64,000 nt of DNA from assembly GCA_020634625.1 (NCBI GenBank), contig JACKBJ010000004.1:1-64000 (forward strand), written 5' to 3'. The notes beneath the pieces were generated by a model. The model saw only the letters and a program-made list of their open reading frames with translations, was not told the DNA's origin and did not search any database. Below, piece after piece: positions 34,719-43,481 of this stretch. This stretch comes from Caldilineae bacterium. GTDB lineage: Bacteria > Chloroflexota > Anaerolineae > Epilineales > Epilineaceae. The position numbers and the translations under genes are program-made. The number at the start of each line of letters is the position of its first letter. Within the stretch, counting starts at the first letter, position 1.

Positions 34719-35561
34719 TCAGCCGACCCAGCGCCTCCGGAACGCGGCCAGCGCCTCCGCGTCGTAGAAGTGCCGCGCATAGCGCGAGCCCAACAGGCCG
34801 TCGGCGTACTCGGCCGGCACACGGATCCGCTCGCGGAACGCCCGGTAGGCCTCGGCATAACCCTTGGCCGAGGCCTCGTTGACCCGGCGCAGGCGGAAGT
34901 CGTCGCGACCCAGGAACTCGGCCACGGCCCGTTCCTTGACCTCGTCGTCCAGGTCGTGGCGCATGAGCAGCAGCCGGTAGGGACCCGAGGCGAGCTGCTG
35001 ATGGCCCTGCGCGCGCGGAAAGGGGCTGTCGAACACGTCGATCCCCAGGCTCGCCTTCATCTCGCGATCGAACCACTCGACCGGGATGGAATGCAGGTAG
35101 CGGCTGAAGAAGCAGTCGATCAGCGCGTCGGTGTCGAGATGCCGGTGCGCGTCACGCTGGCCGGCATAGCCGTCCAGGCCCTGAAAGAAGGCCGAGATGT
35201 TGCGGCTGATGGGCTCGCGAACGAGGCTGATGACGCTGGCCGGCCGTCCGGGCAGCACCAGCCGCTGATACAGCTGCCGACCCAGCCGGTCGTCCAAGGG
35301 CGGCATGCCACGATCCAGGTAGGCCTGACGCATCCGAGCGATGTTGTCCGGCGCCATGCGGTGCACGTGATAGGCCTGGCAGCCGGGCAGGTCCAGCAGG
35401 CTGTGGAAGACGCTGGTCGAGGCGACCTTGCCCATCTGGTAGACCAGCACGGCCCCTTCCAGATCGAGGCCGCGCAGCAGGCGCCACCGGCGACCCAGGC
35501 GACGCCGCAGGCGCCGCAGTCGGATGCCGACCGCTCCCGTCTCCCGATTCGAGTCCTTCAC
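34719..35561 (-). CDS. Capsular-polysaccharide-synthesis / sulfotransferase-like protein
   Basis: A 280-residue protein with VLVYQMGKVASTSVFHSL near residue 30, which resembles the 5'-phosphosulfate loop of sulfotransferases, and SLVREPISRNISAFFQGL, which resembles the 3'-phosphate site. This pattern is shared with a putative capsule-synthesis family. The GTG at 35561 with GGGGAG upstream was chosen; the frame extends to 35759 without a start signal. It may sulfate the glycan, but PAPS use is inferred only from the two loops. Confidence 0.7.
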   Translation of the reverse strand: MKDSNRETGAVGIRLRRLRRRLGRRWRLLRGLDLEGAVLVYQMGKVASTSVFHSLLDLPGCQAYHVHRMAPDNIARMRQAYLDRGMPPLDDRLGRQLYQRLVLPGRPASVISLVREPISRNISAFFQGLDGYAGQRDAHRHLDTDALIDCFFSRYLHSIPVEWFDREMKASLGIDVFDSPFPRAQGHQQLASGPYRLLLMRHDLDDEVKERAVAEFLGRDDFRLRRVNEASAKGYAEAYRAFRERIRVPAEYADGLLGSRYARHFYDAEALAAFRRRWVG

Positions 35562-35694
35562 GGAGCTCCCCGCGTTGCCCACGCCTTCGCCTGCGCCGAA
35601 CCACGCGCGGCGGTCGGGATTTTGGACCGGATCGTCAGGGCTGACAAGGGTCAGGCGGCGTGGCTCCCTGGCGCTCGGTGGCGACAGGCCGAAC

Positions 35695-35727
35695 GGGCGC
35701 CCGCCTCGATCGGCAAGGCGGGCGCCC
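35695..35727 (-). terminator. GC-rich hairpin downstream of the SAF-domain gene
   Basis: GGGCGCCCGCC and GGCGGGCGCCC form a perfect 11-bp stem around an 11-nt loop, starting 13 nt after the CpaB-like stop at 35740. There is no clear U run. Confidence 0.5.
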
Positions 35728-35739
35728 TTCGGCCAGCGC

Positions 35740-36573
35740 CTATCGATCGGCGAGCCCACCGTAGCCGGTGCCGCTCAGGGTCGGAAAGACCGAGGTCGAC
35801 AAGGCCTGCAGCGTCGCCCAGACGTCCAGGGTCGGAGCGGCGCGGACCGGCTCCGAGGTTGCGCGCGGCGGCACCTGAGCCAGCTCGGAGGCCGCCAGGG
35901 TCACCCACGCGCTCAGGCCCTGCGCGCCCAAGGCGTCGATGACGCGATAGGCGCGCTCGGGCTCGACGGCAATGGTCACCATCGTGCCCGGTCGGTCTCG
36001 GCCTTCGCGCAGCTCGGCGTAGCCTTCGCCCTGCAGGCCCGGGCGCGGCGTTGCCAGGTCGACGGCCTGGCCGCCGGCCGTGCTCACGTCGACCACCCAG
36101 AGCCGTGGCTCGATCAACCGGGTATAGGCCTCGCCCGACTGCCCGTCACGACCGTAGCCGTAGAGGTTGATCAGGTGCCCGGGCCGTAGCTGGCCGCCTA
36201 CCAGGCGGTCGACGCCGGCAGCGAAGCTGACCACCTCCAGCCCCATCTCGTCGACGAAGCGCACCGCCTCGATCGGCTTGAGGTTGACGCCGGTCAACAG
36301 GCTGCCCGGGGTGATGCGTTGGGTCGACATCTTGCCCAGCACGGCATCGACTGGCCAGGCGCCGCGGGCCCGAGCCTCGGCGGCCGGCAGGGGCTCGCCG
36401 GCGCGCACCATCTCCAGGCTCAGGATGGTGTAGGGTTCGATCACCGCCGCCGCGAGCGCCACGCTCTGACGCGGGAGGTCGGGCGCCGGTCGAAACAGGT
36501 CCTTCAGGGTCAACAGCAGTCCGGTCGACAGCAGCAGGGCTGCCGCAACCAGCATCGTGGTTCGCATGCTCAT
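35740..36573 (-). CDS. CpaB/RcpC-like SAF-domain protein
   Basis: CpaB proteins belong to Flp/Tad pilus assembly. The 277 residues start with a membrane anchor (MRTTMLVAAALLLSTGLLLTL), followed by a SAF-like stretch (VALAAAVIEPYTILSLEMVR, then AVLGKMSTQRITPGSLLTGVNL) and a second domain with RLVGGQLRPGHLINLYGYG. The ATG at 36573 has GGGGAGAG upstream; a second ATG is at 36567. No other tad gene is in the window. It lies alone between the capsule-like gene and the divergent nucleotidyltransferase. Confidence 0.7.
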   Translation of the reverse strand: MSMRTTMLVAAALLLSTGLLLTLKDLFRPAPDLPRQSVALAAAVIEPYTILSLEMVRAGEPLPAAEARARGAWPVDAVLGKMSTQRITPGSLLTGVNLKPIEAVRFVDEMGLEVVSFAAGVDRLVGGQLRPGHLINLYGYGRDGQSGEAYTRLIEPRLWVVDVSTAGGQAVDLATPRPGLQGEGYAELREGRDRPGTMVTIAVEPERAYRVIDALGAQGLSAWVTLAASELAQVPPRATSEPVRAAPTLDVWATLQALSTSVFPTLSGTGYGGLADR

Positions 36574-36874
36574 CGATCTCTCCCCGTTTTCAAGGTCAGC
36601 CCGGGGTGCCGGCTGCACGCTGTCCGCTCCCCCGAGCGGCGGCCCCATCGCACGAGACCTCGCGCCGCCCTCGCGGCGCACGACGTTCCCGTGATCGCGC
36701 CGGCGATCATCTCGGCGCGATCCCTCCGTTCAACGCCCCGACCGGTTCGGCCGCGAGCCGTTCATCGATCCGTTCAATCCTGTCGCGGTGGCCACCTGCG
36801 GCCTCGTGCGCCCCGTCGCCGAGCAGGATGCGTGCCAGGCCGAGCGCCGTCTGGCCCTCGGGCCGGCCGGCGCG
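36574..36874. other. Divergent intergenic region, no gene recognised
   Basis: This roughly 300-nt stretch separates the divergent SAF-domain and nucleotidyltransferase genes. Frames that cross it are extensions of the flanking genes without start signals. Apart from the promoter at 36875 I see no defined element. Confidence 0.5.
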
Positions 36875-36883
36875 TGCTAGAAT
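36875..36883 (+). promoter_or_regulatory. Extended -10 promoter, apparently leaderless
   Basis: TGCTAGAAT ends 7 nt before the ATG at 36891, the same spacing as at 25741-25757. No convincing -35 or ribosome-binding site is seen. Confidence 0.55.
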
Positions 36884-36890
36884 CGCGGCC

Positions 36891-38264
36891 ATGAACCCCG
36901 CTCCCACGCCCGCCTCCCTGCCCGGCGCCGCCGCGCGAGCCGAGCTGCGCGACCTGCTCGATCGCCTGGCCGAGCTGCTGTCCGGGCTGCCCGGCGTCCT
37001 GGCCGTGGTCCTCATGGGCTCGGCGGCGCGCGACGAGCTGGCGGCCTGTGAGATCGACGGCAGGCTTCAGCTCTTCAGCGACCTGGAGCTGCTGGTGATC
37101 AGCGAGCGTCGCCTCCCGGCCGAGCTCAGGATGCGCGCCCAGACCGCGGCGCAGGACCTGGCCCGGCGCTTCGCGCAGGCCAGCCCGCTGTTCCATATCG
37201 ACCTCCTCTTTCGCGAGCGCGGTCGGCTGGCCGCGCTGCCCGCGATCGTCTTCACCTTCGAGCTGCGCGAGGCCGGCCGGATCCTGCGGGGGCCGAACCT
37301 GCTGACCGAGATCCCGGCGCTGGACGCCGAGCGGCTCGACCAGGCCAACACCCGCGAGATCCTGTTCAAGCGCCTCTGGGCCCTGGCCGAAGCCCTCCCG
37401 GCGGCCTGGCTGCGGGGCGAGCCCCTCGATCCGGTGGCGGCACGCAGCCTGGGCGTCTCGCTGCGGCGCAACCCGCTCGATGTCCCGACCGTCCTATTGC
37501 CCGCCTGCGGCGTCCTGGAGGCGGGCTATCGCCAGCGCGGCGAGATCTGGCGCGCGCATCCCGAGCTGCCCTGTCGCGCCTGGATCGACCGCCGACTCGG
37601 GCAGGACAGCGCCGCCTTCCTGGATGCCTGTCTGGCCGAGCGCAGCCTCTGCGCCGCGGTCGCCGATCCCTGGGGCGCGCACCGCGACGCCCTGCTGCTG
37701 TTGGCCGCCGGGCTGGACTGGTGCCTGCGCGCCCCGCCCGGCGGCAGGCAGGCCGCGACCCCGGGCGCGCTCGATGCCGACGCGCTGGTCTGGACCGCGG
37801 CCCTGGCCCGCGACCTGCCGGCCGAATCCCGGCGCCTGTTCAACGCCTGGCCCATCGCTCGTGGCGAGTGGCTGGGCCTGGCGCAGCAGCTTGTACGGAT
37901 TTCGAACAGCGCGGGTCCCGCCGCCGGCCTGGGCTGGCTGCAGCGACCGCGCAAGGGGCATCTGGCGGCCGCGCTGCTCGAGCTGCATCGCGCGCTCCTC
38001 GCCCAGGGGATGGAACGGTCGGACCTGGCAGGCGCCGCGCTGGGCGCCGCCGTCGAGCAGGCCCTGCTGGCGGCGCCGGACGCCCGTTCGGAACACGCGG
38101 CGTTCGTCGCCGCCGAGGGCTTCCCGGAAGCCTGGCTCGCCGCGCGCGCCGTCGTCGCTCGAGCCTTCTGGCGCGTCATCCGACTGGGTGACCCGACCGC
38201 CTGGCCCGGCATGGCCGGCCGGATCGGCTGGACCGAGGCGACCTCCGCCCGGTCGGCCGTCTAG
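36891..38264 (+). CDS. Nucleotidyltransferase-fold protein
   Basis: A 457-residue protein whose first 120 residues carry the pol-beta nucleotidyltransferase pattern: VLAVVLMGSAARDELAA with the GS motif, then LFSDLELLVIS in place of the usual DxD pair and FHIDLLFRERGRL. The remainder is helical and rich in Ala, Leu and Arg (LWALAEALPAAWLRGE and similar) with no known motif. The ATG at 36891 sits next to a strong -10. The next gene, an AlkP-superfamily enzyme, begins 21 nt later, so the two probably act together in glycan or lipid modification; the substrate is unknown. Confidence 0.65.
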   Translation: MNPAPTPASLPGAAARAELRDLLDRLAELLSGLPGVLAVVLMGSAARDELAACEIDGRLQLFSDLELLVISERRLPAELRMRAQTAAQDLARRFAQASPLFHIDLLFRERGRLAALPAIVFTFELREAGRILRGPNLLTEIPALDAERLDQANTREILFKRLWALAEALPAAWLRGEPLDPVAARSLGVSLRRNPLDVPTVLLPACGVLEAGYRQRGEIWRAHPELPCRAWIDRRLGQDSAAFLDACLAERSLCAAVADPWGAHRDALLLLAAGLDWCLRAPPGGRQAATPGALDADALVWTAALARDLPAESRRLFNAWPIARGEWLGLAQQLVRISNSAGPAAGLGWLQRPRKGHLAAALLELHRALLAQGMERSDLAGAALGAAVEQALLAAPDARSEHAAFVAAEGFPEAWLAARAVVARAFWRVIRLGDPTAWPGMAGRIGWTEATSARSAV

Positions 38265-38285
38265 CACCGACAGGAGCCATTGGCC

Positions 38286-39431
38286 ATGCCCGCGCCCACG
38301 CTCATCCTCTTCGTCGACGCCCTGCCCTTCGACGACCTCGGCCAGCTGCCGGGGCTGAACGGCTGGGCCTGGAAGGCGCGACTTCGGCCAGGCTTCGGCT
38401 ACTCGATCAACCTGCATCCGGAGCTGTTCTGCGGGCTCGATCCGGACCGGGTGGGCTTCTTCGGCGAATGGGCCCTCGATCGCACCGGAGCGCCCGGCCG
38501 GCGCTACCGCGCCGTCTTGCCCCTGCTCGACCGGCTCTGCCGACCCTATCTCCTGAACCGCGGGCTGCAGCACCTGCTCACGAAACGCTATCGGCCCGAC
38601 CGGATCATGCCCAACCTGCCGCTGCGCTGGCTGGGCGAGTTCTCGATCCACGGCGAGAAGGTGGAGGATCCGCGCTTCGATCGGCCCAGCATCTTCAGCC
38701 GACACCCGGGCTTGCAGCGGGTCAGCACCGCCGGCTTGAGCAAGGGCGCCCGCGACGCCAGGGTCGTCGAGCGCGCCGCGGCCGCGATCGCGGCGGGGGC
38801 CGAGCAGCTCTATGTGCCCCTGATCGATCTGGACGGCATCGGGCACGCCCATCGTCGCTCGAGCGAGGCCTGGCAGGCGCACCTGGCGCGCCTGGACGCC
38901 TGGATCGCCGTGCTGTCCGAGGGCTTTCTGGCGCGGCAGCCCGAGGGTCAGGTCTTCGTGCTGAGCGACCACGGCATGGCCGACGTGACCGGATCGGTCG
39001 AGCTGCGCATCGAGCAGGACATCGCCAAGGCCGGGCCCGGGCGCTTCCTGTACTTCTCGGACAGCACCCTGTTGCGGATCTGGGTCTTCGACCCGGACCT
39101 GGGCGAAGCCATCGCCGCCTATCTGGACGACTCGCCCGTGGCGACCCCGATCATGCAGCCGGAGCGCGAGGCCTACGGCATCGCCAACCCGGCCTTCGGA
39201 GACTTCATCGCCGTGCTGGACGAAGGCCTGTGCTTCAAGCCCAGCACCTTCGCCCGCAACATCCCGGCGGCCATGCACGGCTACCACCCGACGGTATCGA
39301 GCCAGCAGGCCCTGCTGGCCTGGCGCGGACCGGCCGGCCGCGAACCCGCCCGAGCCGCCGCGGTCGATCGAACGCTGGCGGTCTTTCCATTGCTCGACGC
39401 CGCCCTGGGTCGCGCGGCCGGGGATCGATGA
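38286..39431 (+). CDS. Alkaline-phosphatase-superfamily (nucleotide pyrophosphatase-like) protein
   Basis: A 381-residue metal-dependent phosphodiesterase or phosphotransferase. Metal and nucleophile sites appear as ILFVDALPFDDL, GFGYSINLHPELFCGLDPDR, PLIDLDGIGHAHRR and VFVLSDHGMADV. No signal peptide or membrane helix is seen, so it should be cytosolic. The ATG at 38286 has AGGAG nine bases upstream; a TTG at 38280 is too close to it. The gene lies between the nucleotidyltransferase and a GT4 gene that it overlaps by ATGA, suggesting a role in sugar-nucleotide or glycan-phosphate processing. Confidence 0.78.
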   Translation: MPAPTLILFVDALPFDDLGQLPGLNGWAWKARLRPGFGYSINLHPELFCGLDPDRVGFFGEWALDRTGAPGRRYRAVLPLLDRLCRPYLLNRGLQHLLTKRYRPDRIMPNLPLRWLGEFSIHGEKVEDPRFDRPSIFSRHPGLQRVSTAGLSKGARDARVVERAAAAIAAGAEQLYVPLIDLDGIGHAHRRSSEAWQAHLARLDAWIAVLSEGFLARQPEGQVFVLSDHGMADVTGSVELRIEQDIAKAGPGRFLYFSDSTLLRIWVFDPDLGEAIAAYLDDSPVATPIMQPEREAYGIANPAFGDFIAVLDEGLCFKPSTFARNIPAAMHGYHPTVSSQQALLAWRGPAGREPARAAAVDRTLAVFPLLDAALGRAAGDR

Positions 39432-40606
39432 GCCAGGGCTCGAGTCCGCGCGCGACGGGGCCGCAGACCGTGCTCTTCGTCGATCACGCATCGGCGCTCG
39501 GGGGGGCCGAGATCAGCCTGCTGGGACTGCTGGAGCAGCTCGATCGCCAGCGTTATCGGCCCTTGCTGGCGGCGGTCGACGGCCCCCTGGCCCGGGCGGC
39601 CGAGCGCCTCGGCGTGCGGGTCGTGCGCTTGCCGATGACCCGTCTGCGGCGCAACCCCATGGCACCCTGGCGCTGGCTTCGCGGCAGCCTGGCCCTGGCA
39701 GGCCTGGCCCGACGCGAGCACGTGTCGCTGGTCCACGCCAACGTCCTGCGGGCGGCGGCCTATGCCGCTCCGGCGGCCCTGCTCGCCGGCCGCCCGCTGG
39801 TCTGGCATGTCCGGGACATCCTGGCGCCCGAGCCACTGGTCCACCTGCTCTGCCGCCGCGCCGCCGCCGTGATCGCCATCTCGAGGGCGGTGGCGGAAGC
39901 GCTTCCCTGCGCCGCGCGCGCCCGCGTGATCTACAACCCGATCGAGCTGACGGAGCCGGATCCGCTTGCGTCGCCGGCGGCCCGGGCCGCCGGCGCGCAA
40001 CCCCCGCGCCCGTCCCGCTCGGCCTTGGGCCTCCCGGAGGGTCAGCTGGTCGCGTCGGTCGGACGCCTGCGCGCCTGGAAGGGCCACCACCGCTTCCTGG
40101 CGGCCGCGGCCGCGGCGGCTTCCGAGCGACCCGAGGCCCAGTTCCTGGTCATCGGCGGCCAGCTCTTCGGCGAGGACGGCGCGGAGACCGACTACCCGGA
40201 CCGGCTGGCCCGCCTGACCCAGGCGCCCGAGCTCGCGGGTCGCGCCCGGCTGCTGGGCCAACGCGACGACCTGGCCGCGATCTGGCCTCACCTGAGCCTG
40301 CTGGTCCACGCGGCCGACGCCGAGCCCTTCGGCCGCGTCGTGGCCGAGGCCCAGGCGGCGGGCGTGCCGGTGCTGGGCTTCGCCGACGGCGGGCTGCCGG
40401 AGATCGTGGCCGACGGCGAGAGCGGCCGGCTGGTGCCGGCCGGCGACGACGCGGCGCTGGCCCGGGTGCTGGCCGAGCTGCTCGACGACCCCGCCGGCCT
40501 GCGCCGCATGGGCCGAGCCGGCCAGGCACGCGCGGCGCGCTTCGCCCCGGCGACGCATGCCCGGTCGGTGGAGGCGGTGTATGATTCCCTGCTTCGCGAG
40601 TCGTGA
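39428..40606 (+). CDS. Glycosyltransferase family 4
   Basis: A 392-residue GT-B enzyme: VLFVDHASALGGAEISLLGLL, VHANVLRAAAYAAPAALLAG, WHVRDILAPEPLVHLLCRRA, VIYNPIEL, SVGRLRAWKGHHRFLAA and EPFGRVVAEAQAAGVPVLGF as the EX7E block. The ATG overlaps the AlkP stop in ATGA. Sugar specificity is unknown. Confidence 0.88.
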   Translation: MSQGSSPRATGPQTVLFVDHASALGGAEISLLGLLEQLDRQRYRPLLAAVDGPLARAAERLGVRVVRLPMTRLRRNPMAPWRWLRGSLALAGLARREHVSLVHANVLRAAAYAAPAALLAGRPLVWHVRDILAPEPLVHLLCRRAAAVIAISRAVAEALPCAARARVIYNPIELTEPDPLASPAARAAGAQPPRPSRSALGLPEGQLVASVGRLRAWKGHHRFLAAAAAAASERPEAQFLVIGGQLFGEDGAETDYPDRLARLTQAPELAGRARLLGQRDDLAAIWPHLSLLVHAADAEPFGRVVAEAQAAGVPVLGFADGGLPEIVADGESGRLVPAGDDAALARVLAELLDDPAGLRRMGRAGQARAARFAPATHARSVEAVYDSLLRES

Positions 40607-40649
40607 TCCGGCCGGCGCCAGGCGCCGGCAGCCAGGGGGAGCCAGCGAG

Positions 40650-41570
40650 ATGAGTCAGTCGGCGGAAGCAGGTCCTGCGGCGCCGTCGCCCGGAGCGACC
40701 ACGAGCGGCGTCGCGGATCTGCGTTGGACCCACGTGACTTGCGCCCTATGCGGCGCCGACCTGCCCCGGCCGCTCCTGACCGACCCGGTGATCCGGCGCG
40801 GTCGGCGCTACGACTTCCAGATCGTCCGCTGCGGCGCCTGTGGCTTCGTCTACGTGACGCCGCGTGGCGAAGGCGAGCTCTTCGCCAACACCGCCGGCGG
40901 CGCGGCTCGACGCGATGCCGCGGTGGCCAACGCGCCGATCTACGCCGGCGGCCTGGCCGCGCTGCGTCGATGCGGCCTGCCCGAGGGCGGCCGCATCCTC
41001 GACCTCGGCTGCGCGCGAGGCGACTTCCTCGACTATGCCTCCGCGCGCGGGTTCGCGGTTGCGGGCATCGACCTCAACCCGCAGCTGGCCGAGGCCGCGC
41101 GGCTTCGCGGCTTCGCGGTCCAGACCGGCGACCTGCGCGACCTGGCGCTCGAGCCGACCTACGACGCCGTGACGCTCTGGGACGTGATCGAGCACGTCGA
41201 CGACCCCGTCTCGGTGCTGGCCGCCTGCCGTCGCGCGCTCAAGCCGGGCGGCCTGGTCTTCTTCCATACCGGCAACGCACGTTTCCAGATTCCCAAAGCG
41301 CGGTTGCTGCGCCGGCTTCGACCGGGCGGCGGCCCCTTCCTGATCCCCTACCAGCACCTGTCGCACTTCGATCCGAACAGCGCTCGCGCGGCCCTGGCAC
41401 GGGCCGGCCTGGAGCCGGTCGAGGTCTTCTTCGCCGGCACCTTGTCGTACCGTGAGCCCCGCAAGCACCGCGCCATGCAGCTGGCGAACCGGCTCGGTGC
41501 CCTGCCGCCGCGCTTCGGCGGCCCGCTCCTGACCAACGCGATGGGCGCCATCGGGCGCCGCGCGGACTAG
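40650..41570 (+). CDS. SAM-dependent methyltransferase with N-terminal zinc ribbon
   Basis: A 306-residue protein with paired cysteines CALCGADL and CGACGFVYV in the first 70 residues, then the SAM motif RILDLGCARGDFLDYASARG, VTLWDVIEHVDDPVSVL and LKPGGLVFFHTGNA. The layout matches C-methyltransferase-like enzymes of sugar and glycan pathways. The ATG at 40650 with GGGGGAG upstream was chosen over earlier in-frame starts that lie inside the preceding gene. Confidence 0.85.
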   Translation: MSQSAEAGPAAPSPGATTSGVADLRWTHVTCALCGADLPRPLLTDPVIRRGRRYDFQIVRCGACGFVYVTPRGEGELFANTAGGAARRDAAVANAPIYAGGLAALRRCGLPEGGRILDLGCARGDFLDYASARGFAVAGIDLNPQLAEAARLRGFAVQTGDLRDLALEPTYDAVTLWDVIEHVDDPVSVLAACRRALKPGGLVFFHTGNARFQIPKARLLRRLRPGGGPFLIPYQHLSHFDPNSARAALARAGLEPVEVFFAGTLSYREPRKHRAMQLANRLGALPPRFGGPLLTNAMGAIGRRAD

Positions 41571-41579
41571 GTCGGCCCG

Positions 41580-42782
41580 ATGCCCCGGACCGGAGCCCGG
41601 GCCGCGCGCGGTCTCTTGGCGCCGCTGCGCGTCGCCCTGGATGGGCGGGTCATCGGCGACCACTTCCCCGGCATCGGCCGCTACGCCTATCAGCTGGCCG
41701 ACGCCCTGGGCGCGCTGGCGGCGGGCGAGGCCGTGGATCTCGAGCTCCTCCTGCTTCATCTGCCCGGTCAGCGCGATGCGCGCTTCGAGCTCCAGAGCCT
41801 GACGCGTTGGCCCGCCTTGCGCCTGGTGCCGGTTCGGGCGCCGGTCTTCGGGCTGGCTTCGCAGTGGCGGATCCCGCGCCTGCTGCGACGCGAGCAGGCC
41901 CAGGTCTGGCATGCGACCTACTGGCTCGGCGCCTGGCGCAGCGGCCTGCCGACCGTGTTGAGCCTCTACGACCTGATCGGTCGGCGACTGCCGGGCGCCC
42001 TGCCAAGCGCACGCGGGCGACTCCTGGGGCTGGCGCTGCATCAGGCGCTGCGCGGCGCCGACGCCGTCCTGACCATCTCGGAGGCAGCGCGACGCGACAT
42101 CCTGTCCAGCGGCGTGGCGTCCGAACGCGTGACGGTGACGCCCTTGGCGGCCGATCCCCGGTTCTCGCCGCGGCCCGAGACCGAGATCGCCGCCCTGCGC
42201 AAGAAGCTCGGCCTTCCGGAGCGCTACGTGCTCTACCTCGGCATCAACAAGCCGCACAAGAACCTCGAGACCCTCGTCCGGTCTTGGGGCCTGCTGGCCG
42301 AGCTGCGCGCGAATCGTCCCGACGCTGCCGACCCGGTCGAGCTGGTGATCGCCGGGCGCTGGGATCCGCGCTATCCGGAGTCGCGTCGACTGGCCGAGCA
42401 GCTGCCCGCCGGCGCGCGGCCGCGCTTCATCGGAGCGGTGGACGAAGCCGATCTGCCGGCACTCTACGCCGGCGCGGCCGTCTTTGCCTTTCCCTCGCGC
42501 TACGAGGGCTTTGGCCTGCCCCCGCTGGAGGCCATGGCCTGCGGCACACCGGTGGTCGCGGCCGCCGCGAGCAGTCTGCCGGAGGTGGTCGGCGAGGCCG
42601 GGCTGCTGATCGCGCCGGAGGACCCGAGCGCCTGGGCGCGCGCACTGGGCCGGCTGCTGGACGAGCCCGGCCTCGCCGCCGACCTGGCGCTCCGCGGCCG
42701 GGCTCGAGCGGCCGAGTTCAGCTGGGCGGCCACCGCCCGACGCACGCTGGCCGTCTACCGCGCGCTGGCCGGGCCGGTCTGA
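41580..42782 (+). CDS. Glycosyltransferase family 4 (mannosyltransferase-like)
   Basis: A 400-residue GT-B enzyme with DGRVIGDHFPGIGRYAYQLADAL, VWHATYWLGAWRSGLPTVLSLYDLIGRR, VTPLAADPRFSP, YLGINKPHKNLETLV and EGFGLPPLEAMACGTPVVAA. This is the pattern of WbdB/MtfB-type mannosyltransferases. It starts 9 nt after the methyltransferase stop and is the last gene of the glycan locus. manA, which could supply mannose precursors, lies 6 kb downstream. Confidence 0.9.
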   Translation: MPRTGARAARGLLAPLRVALDGRVIGDHFPGIGRYAYQLADALGALAAGEAVDLELLLLHLPGQRDARFELQSLTRWPALRLVPVRAPVFGLASQWRIPRLLRREQAQVWHATYWLGAWRSGLPTVLSLYDLIGRRLPGALPSARGRLLGLALHQALRGADAVLTISEAARRDILSSGVASERVTVTPLAADPRFSPRPETEIAALRKKLGLPERYVLYLGINKPHKNLETLVRSWGLLAELRANRPDAADPVELVIAGRWDPRYPESRRLAEQLPAGARPRFIGAVDEADLPALYAGAAVFAFPSRYEGFGLPPLEAMACGTPVVAAAASSLPEVVGEAGLLIAPEDPSAWARALGRLLDEPGLAADLALRGRARAAEFSWAATARRTLAVYRALAGPV

Positions 42783-42890
42783 GCCGCCGGCGAGATCGAT
42801 GCCAGATCCCAATTGGGTGCGTTGCCAAGACACGCGTTCTGTGGCACCCTGCAACCACCGCGGTGCCCCCCCTACCTGGAGTACAGGACC

Positions 42891-43412
42891 ATGAACGTGG
42901 ATCCCAAGCTGGTGCGCGACATCATGACCACCACCCTGATCACCGTGTCGCCCGAGGACGACCTGGGCGAGGCGATGGCGCGCATGGCCGACGCCGGCTC
43001 GCACCACCTGCCGGTGGTCCGCGAGCGCACCGGCCGCGGCGAGGTGGAGGTGGTCGGCATGATCAGCGATCGCGACCTGCGTCTGGCCTCGAACTCACCC
43101 TACCTCTGGGGCACGTCGGCCGAGATCGTCGACGCCTTGCGCGGCTTACGCGTCGCCGACGTGATGAGCGGCGAGGTGGTCAGCATCTTCCCCAGCGCCA
43201 CCGTGGGCGAGGCCGCCCGGCTGCTCTTGACCCGGCGCATCGGCGCCCTGCCGGTCATCGAGCAAGAGCTGGGTCGACCCTTTCTGGTCGGCATCGTGAC
43301 CCAATCCGACATCCTGCAGCACGTGGTCGACGTCGAGCCGGACACGATGGACCTGGCCCTCGACCCCGACGAAGCCGCGTCGGACGGCTCGATGGAACCC
43401 GCTGGCGATTGA
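42891..43412 (+). CDS. CBS-domain pair protein
   Basis: A 173-residue stand-alone protein with two CBS motifs: VRDIMTTTLITVSPEDDLGEAMARM to MISDRDLRLA, and VADVMSGEVVSIFPSATVGEAARLL to VGIVTQSDILQHVV. Such pairs bind adenine nucleotides and regulate partners. The ATG at 42891 was preferred to the start at 42813, which lacks a ribosome-binding site. The last 25 residues are acidic and unconserved. The partner is unknown. Confidence 0.85.
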   Translation: MNVDPKLVRDIMTTTLITVSPEDDLGEAMARMADAGSHHLPVVRERTGRGEVEVVGMISDRDLRLASNSPYLWGTSAEIVDALRGLRVADVMSGEVVSIFPSATVGEAARLLLTRRIGALPVIEQELGRPFLVGIVTQSDILQHVVDVEPDTMDLALDPDEAASDGSMEPAGD

Positions 43413-43439
43413 AGCCGGCGCGATGAGGCATGCTATTCT
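43409..43439 (+). promoter_or_regulatory. mfd promoter
   Basis: An extended -10, TGCTATTCT (43431-43439), with a possible TTGAAG -35 at 43409-43414 (19-nt spacer), lies 42 nt before the mfd ATG. The -35 sits in the last codons of the CBS gene. Confidence 0.5.
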
Positions 43440-43481
43440 TGGCTGTTCGGTCGCCTGACCACCGTCCAGCGAGAAGAGCGC

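Noticed and set aside
25757..42782. Glycan locus as a defence or mobile island
   Set aside because: No integrase, att repeats, tRNA or composition change was seen; the genes are ordinary surface-glycan functions.
42807..42816. CCCAATTGGG palindrome upstream of the CBS gene
   Set aside because: It is only 10 bp, has no promoter beside it and may be chance.
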